Assembly (NCBI GenBank): GCA_965230625.1
Contig: CBDDLL010000001.1
Coordinates: 434,001-498,000 of the forward strand
Direction: 5' to 3'
From: Saccharicrinis sp965230625
Lineage (GTDB): Bacteria; Bacteroidota; Bacteroidia; Bacteroidales; Marinilabiliaceae
Length of the DNA stretch: 64,000 bases
In this document: positions 1 through 8,554 of the stretch, one piece after another
How positions within the stretch are numbered: position 1 is the stretch's first letter
Layout: every line of letters starts with the position of its first letter
Translations under genes and position numbers: made by a program
Notes under the pieces: model-generated
Database searches by the model: none
What the model saw: only the letters and a program-made list of their open reading frames with translations
What the model was told of the DNA's origin: nothing

Positions 1-255
1 ATCTTGTGAATACACAAAGTCAAATTGACTCTCCTTCATAATTATGTCCATCATATCTTTCAGGTTCATATCCTTGAGTTCCATTGTAAAAAATGTTCTC
101 TGCGAATACGAACTTGCCGAAACATGAAGAGCAGTTACTGTCATTAAAAGAACAATGAGTTTCATAATCCTTAATGTTTGTGCGTAATTCTCCCTAAAAG
201 GAAAAACTTGGCTGAGTTTCCATTTTTTCATAAATTCGTGTTTGTAGTTTAACAT
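1..255 (-). CDS. SusC/RagA-family TonB-dependent receptor, N-terminal part (cut by left edge)
   Basis: The frame is open from an ATG at 255 to the left edge (85 codons). It begins with a long basic leader, then a hydrophobic signal segment ending in VSASSYSQ, then the start of an STN (secretin/TonB N-terminal) domain with the residues TFFTMELKDMNLKDMMDIIM, as in receptors that signal to FecR. A strong Shine-Dalgarno-like GGGAGGG lies 6 nt before the ATG, which is unusual for this phylum and fixes the start. It follows sigma and fecR genes in the same direction, so it is the receptor of the first sigma/FecR cassette. Plug and barrel lie outside the window. The substrate cannot be told. Confidence 0.85.
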   Translation of the reverse strand, partial: MLNYKHEFMKKWKLSQVFPFRENYAQTLRIMKLIVLLMTVTALHVSASSYSQRTFFTMELKDMNLKDMMDIIMKESQFDFVYSQD

Positions 256-256
256 T

Positions 257-319
257 GTATTCCCTCCCATTGGAATACGATTATCTATTAAGCAGGAAAT
301 GTTGGCGCATTTCCTGCTT
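257..319 (-). promoter_or_regulatory. Two stem-loops between fecR and susC (first cassette)
   Basis: Hairpin 1 (290-319) is a perfect 12-bp stem, AAGCAGGAAATG against its complement, with a 6-nt loop, and starts 6 bp after the fecR stop. Hairpin 2 (257-278) has a 7-bp stem GTATTCC/GGAATAC, ends one base before the susC ATG and includes the GGGAGGG ribosome-binding sequence in its loop and 3' arm. Neither is followed by a T-run on the minus strand, so they look more like mRNA-stability or translation-control elements than terminators. Comparable hairpins occur in the other two fecR-susC spacers of the window. Confidence 0.5.
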
Positions 320-325
320 TAGTGT

Positions 326-1528
326 TTATTGCCTTTTTACTGTAATGGTTTGATTGTTAGTTTCAAAAACAATATCTGTTGTCATTTCAAGCTTTCGTAA
401 AATATCATCAATATTTCCATATCGTTGCAAACGAGCATTAAATCTATACTTCATTAATTCTTCTGAGTCGTAAACAACATCTACATCATACCAACGTTCG
501 AGCTGATTCATAATAAATTCCAAATTGTGATTACTCCATAAGAACTTACCTTTTATCCAAGCAGTGTAAATGTCAGGATCTACTTCTTTAACACTAATTG
601 AGTTATCGAAACGAGAATAAACAGCCTGTTTTCCAGGAGATAATTTATATGATTTTGCTTTTCCATTGCTTCCCGATCCTGTAACTCGAATTGCACCTTG
701 TACTAATGTTGTTTCTATGTTTTTTTCGTTTTCATATGCCATAATATTAAAATGTGTACCCAAAACTTCTACTTCAACATTATCTGCCTCAACTACAAAT
801 GGTTGTTTTTTATTATGCGCAACCTCAAAGTATACCTCTCCTTTGATTTTTACCTTTCTTGTTTTACCAATAAACTTAACAGGATAACGGATTTCGGACA
901 CAGCATTAAGCCAAACTTTAGTTCCATCTGATAATATAATGTTGTATTCTCCTCCACGTGGTGTAACCAATCTATTTTCTAATACTTCGGTCATTTCTAA
1001 GTGCTCATGATGATACTGGTAATTTAAGCCTTTTGCAGAATCGTTACTAATAAGAAAATCGCCCTCTTTTATTTGTTCATTTTTTGGATCTATCAGATCC
1101 ACCGTAGCACCATCAGACAGGTATAGTGTAGCTTTTGTACTTCCAGGATTTATAGCATCATCTGCTATTGATTGATCATTTGGTAATGATGAAAATAAAA
1201 CCCATATCATCACACCTAACGGTATAGATATAATAGCTGCATACTTTATAAAGTTTACTATATTAATTTTTTTAGATTCTACCTTTTTTAATGGTGATAA
1301 CCTGTTTTCTAGTTTTACTCGAACTTCATCAACATTTATTTCTTTTTCGCTTTTACTATATTGTTCTGATTGTAAAGTACTTTTTGCTTTGGTATATATG
1401 CTCCTTACTGCTTTATCATTTAATAATTCATCAAGTTTTCTTCTTTCATTATCAGATAAAGTTTCTGTGACCTCCTTTGCTATTAGTTCAGCCAGCTTTA
1501 TATATTTTATTGTTTTCTCCATTTTCAT
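326..1528 (-). CDS. FecR-family anti-sigma factor / transmembrane signal transducer
   Basis: 400 residues. A cytoplasmic N-terminal segment of about 90 residues (anti-sigma part) is followed by one membrane helix at about 90-112 (IVNFIKYAAIISIPLGVMIW). The periplasmic FecR domain carries the typical VTPRGGEYNIILSDGTKVWL block and the repeat GEVYFEVAHNKKQPFVVEA, and the C-terminal DUF4974-type segment ends in ITVKRQ. By family knowledge, it holds the cognate ECF sigma factor inactive until the STN domain of the SusC receptor signals substrate binding. It lies between the sigma gene (upstream) and the truncated SusC (downstream), the standard order. The 683-bp spacer from the sigma gene is unusually long and contains a MITE-like insertion. 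Confidence 0.93.
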   Translation of the reverse strand: MKMEKTIKYIKLAELIAKEVTETLSDNERRKLDELLNDKAVRSIYTKAKSTLQSEQYSKSEKEINVDEVRVKLENRLSPLKKVESKKINIVNFIKYAAIISIPLGVMIWVLFSSLPNDQSIADDAINPGSTKATLYLSDGATVDLIDPKNEQIKEGDFLISNDSAKGLNYQYHHEHLEMTEVLENRLVTPRGGEYNIILSDGTKVWLNAVSEIRYPVKFIGKTRKVKIKGEVYFEVAHNKKQPFVVEADNVEVEVLGTHFNIMAYENEKNIETTLVQGAIRVTGSGSNGKAKSYKLSPGKQAVYSRFDNSISVKEVDPDIYTAWIKGKFLWSNHNLEFIMNQLERWYDVDVVYDSEELMKYRFNARLQRYGNIDDILRKLEMTTDIVFETNNQTITVKRQ

Positions 1529-2033
1529 TTAATTATTTCAATGGTGTAACAAAACTCAATTATATAGTCTCATTATGTCCATTTATTAGAGAAAACACGC
1601 ATAAAAAAAAAACGGGTGAAGAAATATCTTACTTTTTTTAAAAAAATATTGCTTTAACATTTTTTATATCCATTATCACACCCACACAAGATATATATTT
1701 ATTGTTTTTTAGCCTTCATACTTCATATTTATAGCCCTCAACAAATATTATAGTACTTACTTTAACACAGACCCCTATTTCCATAAGCCTTTAATGATTT
1801 TTACAATCTAATTTGTTAATTTTTGTTTATAGCACAATAAATAAACTAATGTATGGCTTCACTATACATTCCAAAACCAGGGAAATATCTTTTAAATAAT
1901 GCCATCACACATCTTTAATGCTGATCTTCTATTTTCCTAAGGGAGTTCTTGGGTTCGGATCTCATAAATTAAAGTTAATTTCCTAACAACCCAATACTTA
2001 ATTTTTTAATTCCAGTTTAATTATAATAAACTT
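1529..2033. other. AT-rich spacer between sigma gene and fecR
   Basis: No open frame with coding character is seen here. The stretch is AT-rich with poly-A/T runs (1600-1660) and presumably carries the fecR promoter, but I could not find a clear TAnnTTTG element. The remainder of the gap is the 162-bp repeat at 2034-2195. Confidence 0.5.
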
Positions 2034-2195
2034 AGAAACTGTTTAAGTTTTATCCTTCGGTTTATTTTGGCGACTTAAGCCCTCATATTTCTGCAAAATT
2101 TCTTTAAATAGCGATGCTATTCGCATCAATTTTGTCTCATCTGAGAACTTAATTCTCTCAAAATAACTCACAAAAACAAAATTTAAACAGTTTCT
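2034..2195. repeat. 162-bp MITE-like element, copy 1
   Basis: The element begins AGAAACTGTTTAAG and ends TTTAAACAGTTTCT, giving terminal inverted repeats of about 18 bp with one mismatch. The full 162 bp recur at 24332-24493 in the same orientation with a single difference (T here, G there, at 2135). Two small internal palindromes are visible, GATGC..GCATC and GAGAACTTAATTCTC. There is no open reading frame, so it fits a non-autonomous miniature transposable element or a mobile repeat. It starts 16 bp beyond the stop codon of the sigma factor gene. Target-site duplication is not clear. Confidence 0.8.
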
Positions 2196-2211
2196 TAGAA
2201 ATCGAAGTTAT

Positions 2212-2787
2212 TTATGAAATTAATAGCAGAAGATTAAATAAGTCTTGCAGCTTTTCGCGAAGAATTTTATACGCTATTAACTTTTGTGTTTTTACAGTAT
2301 TAATTGAAATATTTAAATCGTCTGCTATTTCCTGATTTTTTAAACCCTCTAAATTTAATAGCATAATTTTTTTACACTGTGGGGGAAGTTCTTCAATGGC
2401 TTGTCTAACTAACCTGGAGCTCTCAACCTCCACCATTTTTTCGTAGAAAAAGTTATTTGATTGTATTTTAGTTAGTTGATCAGTTTCGTATTTACGTTTT
2501 ACTTTTTCGTGACGGATAAAGTTTAAACAACTATTCCTTACTGAGCTATACAAATAGGCTTTAATTTTAATTAAAGAGTCAAAATCTTCGAATTGATCCC
2601 AAAGTTTTATAAAAACATCCTGAACAATATCTTCCGATTCTGTTGTGTTTTCAAGAAATCTTTCTGCAAAAAGACAAACACCGCTATACATTTCGTTAAA
2701 GAATTGATTAAAGCTCAATTCTTTACAGTTACTTAAAATGACTATTTTATCCTTTAACTTACCCATATAGTTTATTACTATATGCAA
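2212..2787 (-). CDS. ECF RNA polymerase sigma-70 factor
   Basis: 191 residues. Region 2 spans roughly residues 25-95 (FNQFFNEMYSGVCLFAERFL, then ESEDIVQDVFIKLWDQ). Region 4 spans about 130-180, with the helix-turn-helix LEGLKNQEIADDLNISINTV. This is the Bacteroidota sigma type that partners FecR proteins. It is the first gene of the cassette sigma-fecR-susC and presumably transcribes the downstream receptor genes when released by FecR. A second methionine at residue 8 is an alternative start. The 3' end lies next to the MITE-like element, which may separate it transcriptionally from fecR. Confidence 0.93.
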   Translation of the reverse strand: MHIVINYMGKLKDKIVILSNCKELSFNQFFNEMYSGVCLFAERFLENTTESEDIVQDVFIKLWDQFEDFDSLIKIKAYLYSSVRNSCLNFIRHEKVKRKYETDQLTKIQSNNFFYEKMVEVESSRLVRQAIEELPPQCKKIMLLNLEGLKNQEIADDLNISINTVKTQKLIAYKILREKLQDLFNLLLLIS

Positions 2788-2893
2788 ATAAGAAAATTAT
2801 AATTCAAAAAGCAAAAAATCCGTAATATATTGTTGCATAGGCAATATATTGATTTTAAACAATCTACCCTCATAGCATCTATGTAAAACATAT

Positions 2894-2922
2894 AAAAAAA
2901 GCTCCTGCACATTTGCAGGAGC
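2894..2922 (-). terminator. Rho-independent terminator
   Basis: A perfect 9-bp stem (GCTCCTGCA/TGCAGGAGC) with a 4-nt loop is followed on the minus strand by seven T residues. It is downstream of the alpha/beta hydrolase gene. Its sequence closely resembles the terminators at 27331 and 43159. Confidence 0.85.
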
Positions 2923-2964
2923 TCAGTTGTGATTAATTAAACTAAGAACAAATAGATGAATTTG

Positions 2965-2997
2965 AAAAGGCTGTCTTATAATTCAACAGCCTTTTTT
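2965..2997. terminator. Bidirectional terminator-like hairpin
   Basis: A 10-bp stem AAAAGGCTGT/ACAGCCTTTT with an 11-nt loop has a T-run on the plus strand and a shorter one on the minus strand. It is the first of two hairpins after the hydrolase gene. No gene is seen between 2788 and 3149. Confidence 0.6.
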
Positions 2998-3149
2998 ATA
3001 CTAAAATTTTAAACGCACATTATTTATCCCCAAAATGTCACTATAAAGACCATCATGCACTATTCCTGTTCTTTAAAGACTTTTGCTATATCAAACAATA
3101 CAAGTCTCTATTGACAAATCTGGGTTTATTCAATTAATTATACATCTAT

Positions 3150-4154
3150 CTAGTCTACGCTACTAAAGAATTGGTGTAATTTAGGAACAGCTTGAGATAC
3201 ATACTCTGGCATGTAGTAAAGTTCAAAGTGATCTGATCCTTCAACCATCAATAACTCTTTTTTGGTATTAACTCCGTTATAAAATCTTTCTCCGCCTTCT
3301 CTTGATACAGCTTCTGTTCCGATAATTGACACAAGTGGCTTACCAGCTGCATTAAATGCATCAATATGATCAAAAATATTAAATGTAGCAAATGCAATCA
3401 TTGATAGAGAGCTTACACTGTTAGCCCAATTGGCATGATAACCTGGCGTTCCTTCTAAGTAATAAGTAGACATATTTTGTACAATTGGAGGAGCCTGATT
3501 ATATTCTTCCGTACCTGCTGCGTAAACTGCAGTAAGATATTGTATTTGATCAGCCGGTGTTTGTTCATAAATTTCTGGCATATAAACAGCATCAGGAAGA
3601 AGAGCTGAATATTCTTCTCCAGCAGTTAAATAAGCACTTACCTGGCCTACTGCCTTAACTCTGTCGTCTTCAATAGCATTGTAAGCAGCAAATGAAGCTC
3701 CCATGCAAATACCCAAACTAAATATATTCTCTTCATCTACGAATGAAAATCCTGATAAGTAAGTAATGCCCTTGTTCAGATCATCCGACATACGAAAACC
3801 ATCGCCTACATAAGGGTAACCTTCGCTTTCTCCCCATCCTCTTGGATCATATGCTAGAGCTATATAGCCTAACTTGCTTAGTTCTTCGGCATAGATACCT
3901 GCGGTTTGTTCTTTAATCCCTGTAAAAGGAGGAGAAACAATTACTGTTGGATACGTTTTATCGTCATTTTCATTAAATCCTTCAGGCACGTATAGATGTG
4001 CAGCAATTTTATCACCGCCATTTTCATAATTTACTAGGTTGGGTCCAGACGTGTAGATGCTTTCTGGTAAATCCTTATCGTCATCATCGTCATCGCAAGA
4101 TACTAGTGAGATACTAAATACAATAAGCATCATAAATGCAAAAAAGCTTTTCAT
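3150..4154 (-). CDS. Alpha/beta hydrolase lipoprotein with cysteine nucleophile motif
   Basis: About 334 residues from the preferred start. An earlier in-frame ATG at 4172 adds six residues. The leader ends in a lipobox (ISLVSC) followed by an acidic DDDDDD run, a typical outer-membrane lipoprotein export signal in this phylum. The fold markers are PTVIVSPPFTG, then YDPRGWGESEG, then the nucleophile elbow GICMGAS at about residue 150, and a C-terminal GSDHFELYY supplying the histidine. The elbow has Cys instead of Ser, as in dienelactone-hydrolase/YcjY-like enzymes. The substrate is unknown. It stands alone, with two terminators downstream and an AraC regulator gene about 400 bp upstream. Confidence 0.82.
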   Translation of the reverse strand: MKSFFAFMMLIVFSISLVSCDDDDDDKDLPESIYTSGPNLVNYENGGDKIAAHLYVPEGFNENDDKTYPTVIVSPPFTGIKEQTAGIYAEELSKLGYIALAYDPRGWGESEGYPYVGDGFRMSDDLNKGITYLSGFSFVDEENIFSLGICMGASFAAYNAIEDDRVKAVGQVSAYLTAGEEYSALLPDAVYMPEIYEQTPADQIQYLTAVYAAGTEEYNQAPPIVQNMSTYYLEGTPGYHANWANSVSSLSMIAFATFNIFDHIDAFNAAGKPLVSIIGTEAVSREGGERFYNGVNTKKELLMVEGSDHFELYYMPEYVSQAVPKLHQFFSSVD

Positions 4155-4172
4155 TTTTACTTCTCTTTTCAT

Positions 4173-4567
4173 TATAAATTGTTTTAAAAGTTAACTATCA
4201 ATTATTTCAAAACAAATATAGGTAGAGAGAAGAAGGTAAATTTATACGATTTACTGATAATATTATATGATTTACTTATCGATCAAAATACAAAATTCAA
4301 CACTAGTTTTTTTACATTTACTCATCCACACAAAGCTCATTTTCTGCACATTAAATCTTATTAGCACAAAATAAAATAGCTGCACTTACTTTAAGCACAG
4401 CTATAATTTTAATAAATATAATTCAATTGAATTTATGACAATGTAAATTACATAATTACAATTTTTTTAATCTTCTCTGAAGTATAGTTTTTACTATAAA
4501 AATGAATGAAAACGTAATTTCAGTTCTAAGCAATTTACCAGAATACTCTTACTATTTTTAATGCATT
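4173..4567. other. Spacer upstream of the hydrolase gene
   Basis: No gene is seen. On the minus strand a TATATTTG element (4213-4220) fits the Bacteroidota -7 consensus TAnnTTTG about 60 bp before the hydrolase start. No convincing -33 TTTG lies at the right distance, so it is only a candidate promoter. Confidence 0.3.
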
Positions 4568-5473
4568 CTAATTTAGATTTCTATACTTAGCCGGAGTCAT
4601 ACCTGTCCTTTTCTTAAACATTTTGTTGAAATATTGAGGATATTCAAACCCTAAATCATAAGCTATTTCCCCAACCGATACTGAAGAGCTTAGTAATTTA
4701 TCTTTAGCAAGATCAATAGCATGCTGCTGAATATGTTCTGTACCATTCATTCCGGTTTCCTTTTTTAGCAAATCGCTCAAGTAATTAGATGACAATTGTA
4801 ATTCTCCAGCAAAATAACTAATTGACGGAAAACCTGATAGGTGAAGTTCTTCGGACTTAAAATAATTGGCAAGCAATAATTCAAACTCTGAAATAACGTC
4901 TTTATTTTTGTGGGTACGCGTAATAAACTGACGGTCGTAATATCGATTACAGTAATTTAATAAAAGTTCAACGGATGATACGATAAGCGTTTTACTATGT
5001 TTATCGATATTTTCGCTCAGCTCTAATTGAATATCATCTACAATGTCTTTTAACTTATTTCTTTCTTTTTCCGATAAATGCAGAGCTTCATGTAAATTAT
5101 AAGAAAAGAAAGTATAATCTTTCATTTTAGAATATAATGATGTTCCATATATTAAATCAGGATGAAAAACCAAACACCAACCATATACATCTGTAGTTTC
5201 AACTGGATCTTCTAAAGTTACTACTTGATTTGGCGCAGAAAAAAACAGTGTTCCTTCCTGAAAATCATAGTAATTACGCCCGTAGCGCAATGCCCCTGGA
5301 GAAAGATTTTTTAACATGATAGTATAAAAACCATTAGATATCTTTATGTTATTGAATTCCATAAAATCTATGCTGGATAAATCCATAACACTGATTAGGG
5401 GATGCTTTGGCTCCTTTTGTCCAAGTAATTTATTTAATGCACTAATATTTTCTATTTTTACTACTGAACTCAT
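4568..5473 (-). CDS. AraC-family transcriptional regulator
   Basis: 301 residues. The N-terminal ~190 residues form a cupin-like sensing domain typical of Bacteroidota AraC proteins (NYYDFQEGTLFFSAPNQVV). The C-terminal ~100 residues are the double helix-turn-helix: SISYFAGELQLSSNYLSDLL, then VGEIAYDLGFEYPQYFNKMF and the signature end KKRTGMTPAKYRN. It follows the small membrane-protein gene by 4 bp, so the two are almost certainly co-transcribed. A role in regulating the hydrolase gene downstream is possible but only inferred from proximity. Confidence 0.93.
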   Translation of the reverse strand: MSSVVKIENISALNKLLGQKEPKHPLISVMDLSSIDFMEFNNIKISNGFYTIMLKNLSPGALRYGRNYYDFQEGTLFFSAPNQVVTLEDPVETTDVYGWCLVFHPDLIYGTSLYSKMKDYTFFSYNLHEALHLSEKERNKLKDIVDDIQLELSENIDKHSKTLIVSSVELLLNYCNRYYDRQFITRTHKNKDVISEFELLLANYFKSEELHLSGFPSISYFAGELQLSSNYLSDLLKKETGMNGTEHIQQHAIDLAKDKLLSSSVSVGEIAYDLGFEYPQYFNKMFKKRTGMTPAKYRNLN

Positions 5474-5477
5474 TCTA

Positions 5478-5990
5478 TTACTCCTTTATATTCTTAACCT
5501 CAACTCTAAGTTCTTTTGCATATGTTCTAATCGATTGATGAGAAAATCCTTCAACAACCAACAATCCTAAAAATAAAATGGCAACTGCCATACCTATTCC
5601 TTTAGCCAATGATGAGTGCGAAAATACTATAATAGCTATTGCAACTAAAACAAATATGGCAAAGCTTAGTTGATAGGTTATAAAACCTTTATCTACTTTT
5701 TCCATTCTTTCATGTTCATACTTTAAAAATTCTCTTGCATCTTTTTGATAAATAGCTGTTGATTCCTGCTTTGTCTTTTCGTTAAAATTAAAGTAAGAGA
5801 ATCCTCCAATAATTATTAGAATTCCTGTAACTAAAGAACCCCATTTCATACCCGAAGCCATTGGAGATTTAGCAATAAAAATGGCAAATATTCCTGCCAA
5901 AATCAGCAAAACCGATCCCAGTATTATAAAGTTAATAGCTACCCATTTTTGAGCAGACGCATATGTTCCGAGCGATTGTAAAATATTCAT
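5478..5990 (-). CDS. Small multi-pass inner-membrane protein of unknown function
   Basis: 170 residues with four predicted membrane helices at about 18-41, 46-66, 108-125 and 130-150. Between helices 2 and 3 is a charged, helix-prone loop (residues ~68-103, rich in K/E: NEKTKQESTAIYQKDAREFL). I do not recognise a named family. The gene precedes the AraC regulator with a 4-bp gap. Membrane proteins of this size linked to AraC regulators are frequent in the phylum, but their job is not established. Confidence 0.8.
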   Translation of the reverse strand: MNILQSLGTYASAQKWVAINFIILGSVLLILAGIFAIFIAKSPMASGMKWGSLVTGILIIIGGFSYFNFNEKTKQESTAIYQKDAREFLKYEHERMEKVDKGFITYQLSFAIFVLVAIAIIVFSHSSLAKGIGMAVAILFLGLLVVEGFSHQSIRTYAKELRVEVKNIKE

Positions 5991-6571
5991 GTCCGTTTGT
6001 TTAAAATAATCTGAATGTTGAATTCAAAACTTTTTAATATAAAAAATCAATTAAGCCTTATATATTTCTGTGTATAAATATTCCATTTCGATTGTTAATT
6101 GTTAAAGCAGTTTAAATTTATAAACTACTTAAGGACACAAAATTACATTAAGAAATAAGATATAAATAAATACGATTTACGGATTATATTATACAATTTA
6201 CTGATTCTAATAGAATAGAAGGTTAATTTCTGTATTAGATTGACAAGAGAAGATCGTTAGATTTTAGACGAAAGAGTGATTTACATGATACTTAAAGCCA
6301 GTAACATATACAATTAACACCTGGACATACATATGTTGGTTAGTTAATATCTTCTTTGTATAATCCAAATATAGAAAATAGACTATTTTTTTGCAGTAGA
6401 AGTATTTTGCAGCTAAATTGACTTCATCCCAAAATTATAAAGTTAAAAGTTTTAATTTCTAAATTCAACACCCCATTCAACCAAAGGATATTGGTTATAT
6501 TTGAAGGGCAACTTTTTGGGCAAATATCTACCTAATAGTATATTTGAGAAACTAAACATTTATTACAAATC
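5991..6571. other. Divergent spacer between membrane-protein gene and ggt
   Basis: No gene is seen. A TAATTTTG element on the minus strand (6138-6145) could serve the leftward operon but lacks a matching -33 box. Rightward elements are listed separately. Confidence 0.4.
6515..6546 (+). promoter_or_regulatory. Candidate Bacteroidota-type promoter for the ggt gene
   Basis: TTTG at 6515-6518 is followed after 20 nt by TATATTTG at 6539-6546, matching the -33 TTTG / -7 TAnnTTTG pattern. The predicted start of transcription lies about 20 bp before the ATG at 6572. A second TATATTTG occurs at 6496-6503 without a clear -33 partner. Confidence 0.5.
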
Positions 6572-8260
6572 ATGATGAAGAAATTATTTCTATTGTTATT
6601 TATTTCAATATCCATAACCTCCAATGCACAAGATCGAATCACAGGAACAAACTTTGCCACCCGCTCTGCAGTAATGGCTACTAACGGAATGGTATGTAGC
6701 TCACAACCCTTAGCAACACAAGTTGGACTCGAAATTTTAAAAAACGGAGGTTCGGCTATTGATGCAGCCATAGGTGCTAATGCAATGCTGGGACTTGTAG
6801 AACCTACTGGATGTGGAATTGGAGGTGATTTGTTTGCAATTGTTTGGGATGCCAAAACTCAACAGCTATATGGTTTAAATGGCAGTGGACGTTCTCCTGA
6901 AAGTTTAACATTAGAATGGTTTAAGCAGAATGGTTATGAGAAAATACCAGCTTTTGGTGCTTTACCTGTATCAGTTCCAGGTACAGTAGATGCATGGTTC
7001 CAATTGCATCAGAAGTTCGGGAAATTACCGATAGATAAGATATTAGATCCATCCATTCGCTATGCCCGAGAAGGATTTCCGGTTAGCGATATAATTTCGT
7101 ATTACATGAAATCGTCGGCTAAACGACTTTCAAAATACCCAAACTTTAAAGAAACCTATATGCAGGATGGCGCAATGCCAAAGCGGGGAGAAATATTTAA
7201 AAATCCTTTTTTGGCAAACACGTACGAGAAAATAGCAAAACATGGTAGAGACATATTCTATAAAGGTGAAATAGCAAACACTATTGCTTCTTACATTCAG
7301 GAACAAGGAGGCTTTTTAAGTGTATCTGACCTGGCTAAACACAAATCTGAATGGGTAGATCCTGTTTCAACTAATTATCGTGGGTATGATGTTTGGGAAT
7401 TACCGCCCAACGGTCAGGGAATTGCAGCCTTGCAAATTCTAAACATTCTTGAAGCTTACGATATTTCGTCTATGGGTTTTGGTAGTACGGAATATATGCA
7501 TCTATTTACTGAAGCAAAGAAACTTGCCTATGAAGACCGTGCGAAATTCTATTCGGACATGGCTTTTAACGAAATACCATTGGAAAAGTTGATTTCGAAG
7601 GAATATGCAGATGAACGAAGAAAACTAATCGACAACGAAAAAGCTGCACGAGAATATCCAGCTGGTGAGTTAGAGCATGGCGAAACAATTTACTTAACCG
7701 TGGCAGATAAAGACGGAAATATGGTTTCTTTTATTCAGAGTAATTTTAGAGGAATGGGTTCTGGTATGACTCCTCCGGGATTAGGTTTTGTTTTACAAAA
7801 CAGAGGTGAATTGTTTAGCTTGCAAGAAGGGCACTTTAATGTATACGAACCTGGTAAAAGGCCTTTCCATACCATTATTCCTTGCTTTGTAACAAAAGAA
7901 GGAGACCCATTTATGAGTTTTGGTGTGATGGGTGGAAGTATGCAACCTCAGGGGCATGTTCAAATTTTAGTAAATATGATCGATTTTGGAATGAACCTTC
8001 AGGAAGCTGGCGATGCACCAAGAATGCGTCATGGTGGTTCGTCTCAGCCAACTGGATCTAAAATGACTAATGGAGGTACTTTATATCTTGAATCAGGATT
8101 TGATTATAAAACCATCAGAGACTTAATGCGAAAAGGACATAAAGTAAGTTTCAGCAATGGTGGCTATGGTGGTTACCAAGCTATAAAGTACGATGGTAAA
8201 TCCGGTGTTTACTATGGTGCATCAGAAAGCAGAAAAGATGGTCAGGCTGCTGGTTTTTAG
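6572..8260 (+). CDS. Gamma-glutamyltransferase family protein
   Basis: 562 residues with a signal peptide ending near ITSNAQ-D (residue 20), so periplasmic. The fold begins with NGMVCSSQPLATQVGLEIL and NGGSAIDAAIGANAMLGLVE. The Thr of HGETIYLTVAD (about residue 372) aligns with the catalytic threonine that becomes the N-terminus of the small subunit after self-cleavage. Later residues include GSGMTPPGLGFVLQNR and the glycine-rich GVMGGSMQPQGHVQIL. These Ntn-hydrolases cleave gamma-glutamyl bonds of glutathione or related peptides, but this branch differs from classical E. coli GGT and may use other substrates. The gene is monocistronic and converges on the aspartate ammonia-lyase operon. It could supply glutamate to that operon's pathway, which is inference. 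Confidence 0.92.
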   Translation: MMKKLFLLLFISISITSNAQDRITGTNFATRSAVMATNGMVCSSQPLATQVGLEILKNGGSAIDAAIGANAMLGLVEPTGCGIGGDLFAIVWDAKTQQLYGLNGSGRSPESLTLEWFKQNGYEKIPAFGALPVSVPGTVDAWFQLHQKFGKLPIDKILDPSIRYAREGFPVSDIISYYMKSSAKRLSKYPNFKETYMQDGAMPKRGEIFKNPFLANTYEKIAKHGRDIFYKGEIANTIASYIQEQGGFLSVSDLAKHKSEWVDPVSTNYRGYDVWELPPNGQGIAALQILNILEAYDISSMGFGSTEYMHLFTEAKKLAYEDRAKFYSDMAFNEIPLEKLISKEYADERRKLIDNEKAAREYPAGELEHGETIYLTVADKDGNMVSFIQSNFRGMGSGMTPPGLGFVLQNRGELFSLQEGHFNVYEPGKRPFHTIIPCFVTKEGDPFMSFGVMGGSMQPQGHVQILVNMIDFGMNLQEAGDAPRMRHGGSSQPTGSKMTNGGTLYLESGFDYKTIRDLMRKGHKVSFSNGGYGGYQAIKYDGKSGVYYGASESRKDGQAAGF

Positions 8261-8336
8261 CTTTTTATGAGCCAATCAACCTCTTGCATTGAGTTGATAT
8301 TGTGAGAATTAGCCAAATATTCCTGTTGGAAAAAAT

Positions 8337-8368
8337 CTGGATTCAATTAATATGAAAATTGAATCCGG
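8337..8368 (+). terminator. Hairpin downstream of ggt
   Basis: A 12-bp stem CTGGATTCAATT/AATTGAATCCGG (one G-T) with an 8-nt loop is followed by a weak T-rich tail on the plus strand, 76 bp after the ggt stop. It is probably its 3'-end hairpin. Confidence 0.5.
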
Positions 8369-8451
8369 TTTCTACATGAATTTTAAAAGATATACACTTA
8401 AACGTTTTTATTATTATCGTCAGCCAAATTCAGAAATAAGATTTACATATG

Positions 8452-8484
8452 AAAAGAGCCGAGATATTGCTTCCCGACTCTTTT
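8452..8484. terminator. Bidirectional terminator between convergent genes
   Basis: AAAAGAG..CTCTTTT flanks an imperfect GC-containing stem. A/T runs on both sides allow it to end both the ggt transcript and the long minus-strand operon that finishes with aspartate ammonia-lyase at 8555. Confidence 0.55.
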
Positions 8485-8554
8485 ACACTTGTCTAACCTT
8501 TTGTATTATAAATTGTATTAAAAACTATCCTTTGATTTTTAATTGATATCCTTT

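Noticed and set aside
2034..2195. The 162-bp element as a complete insertion sequence
   Set aside because: It is too short to encode a transposase and has no open frame. A MITE-like status is as far as the sequence goes.
8352..8546. 64-codon plus-strand frame in the ggt-aspA gap
   Set aside because: It begins inside the ggt 3' hairpin and runs through the bidirectional terminator, with no ribosome-binding site or protein-like composition.
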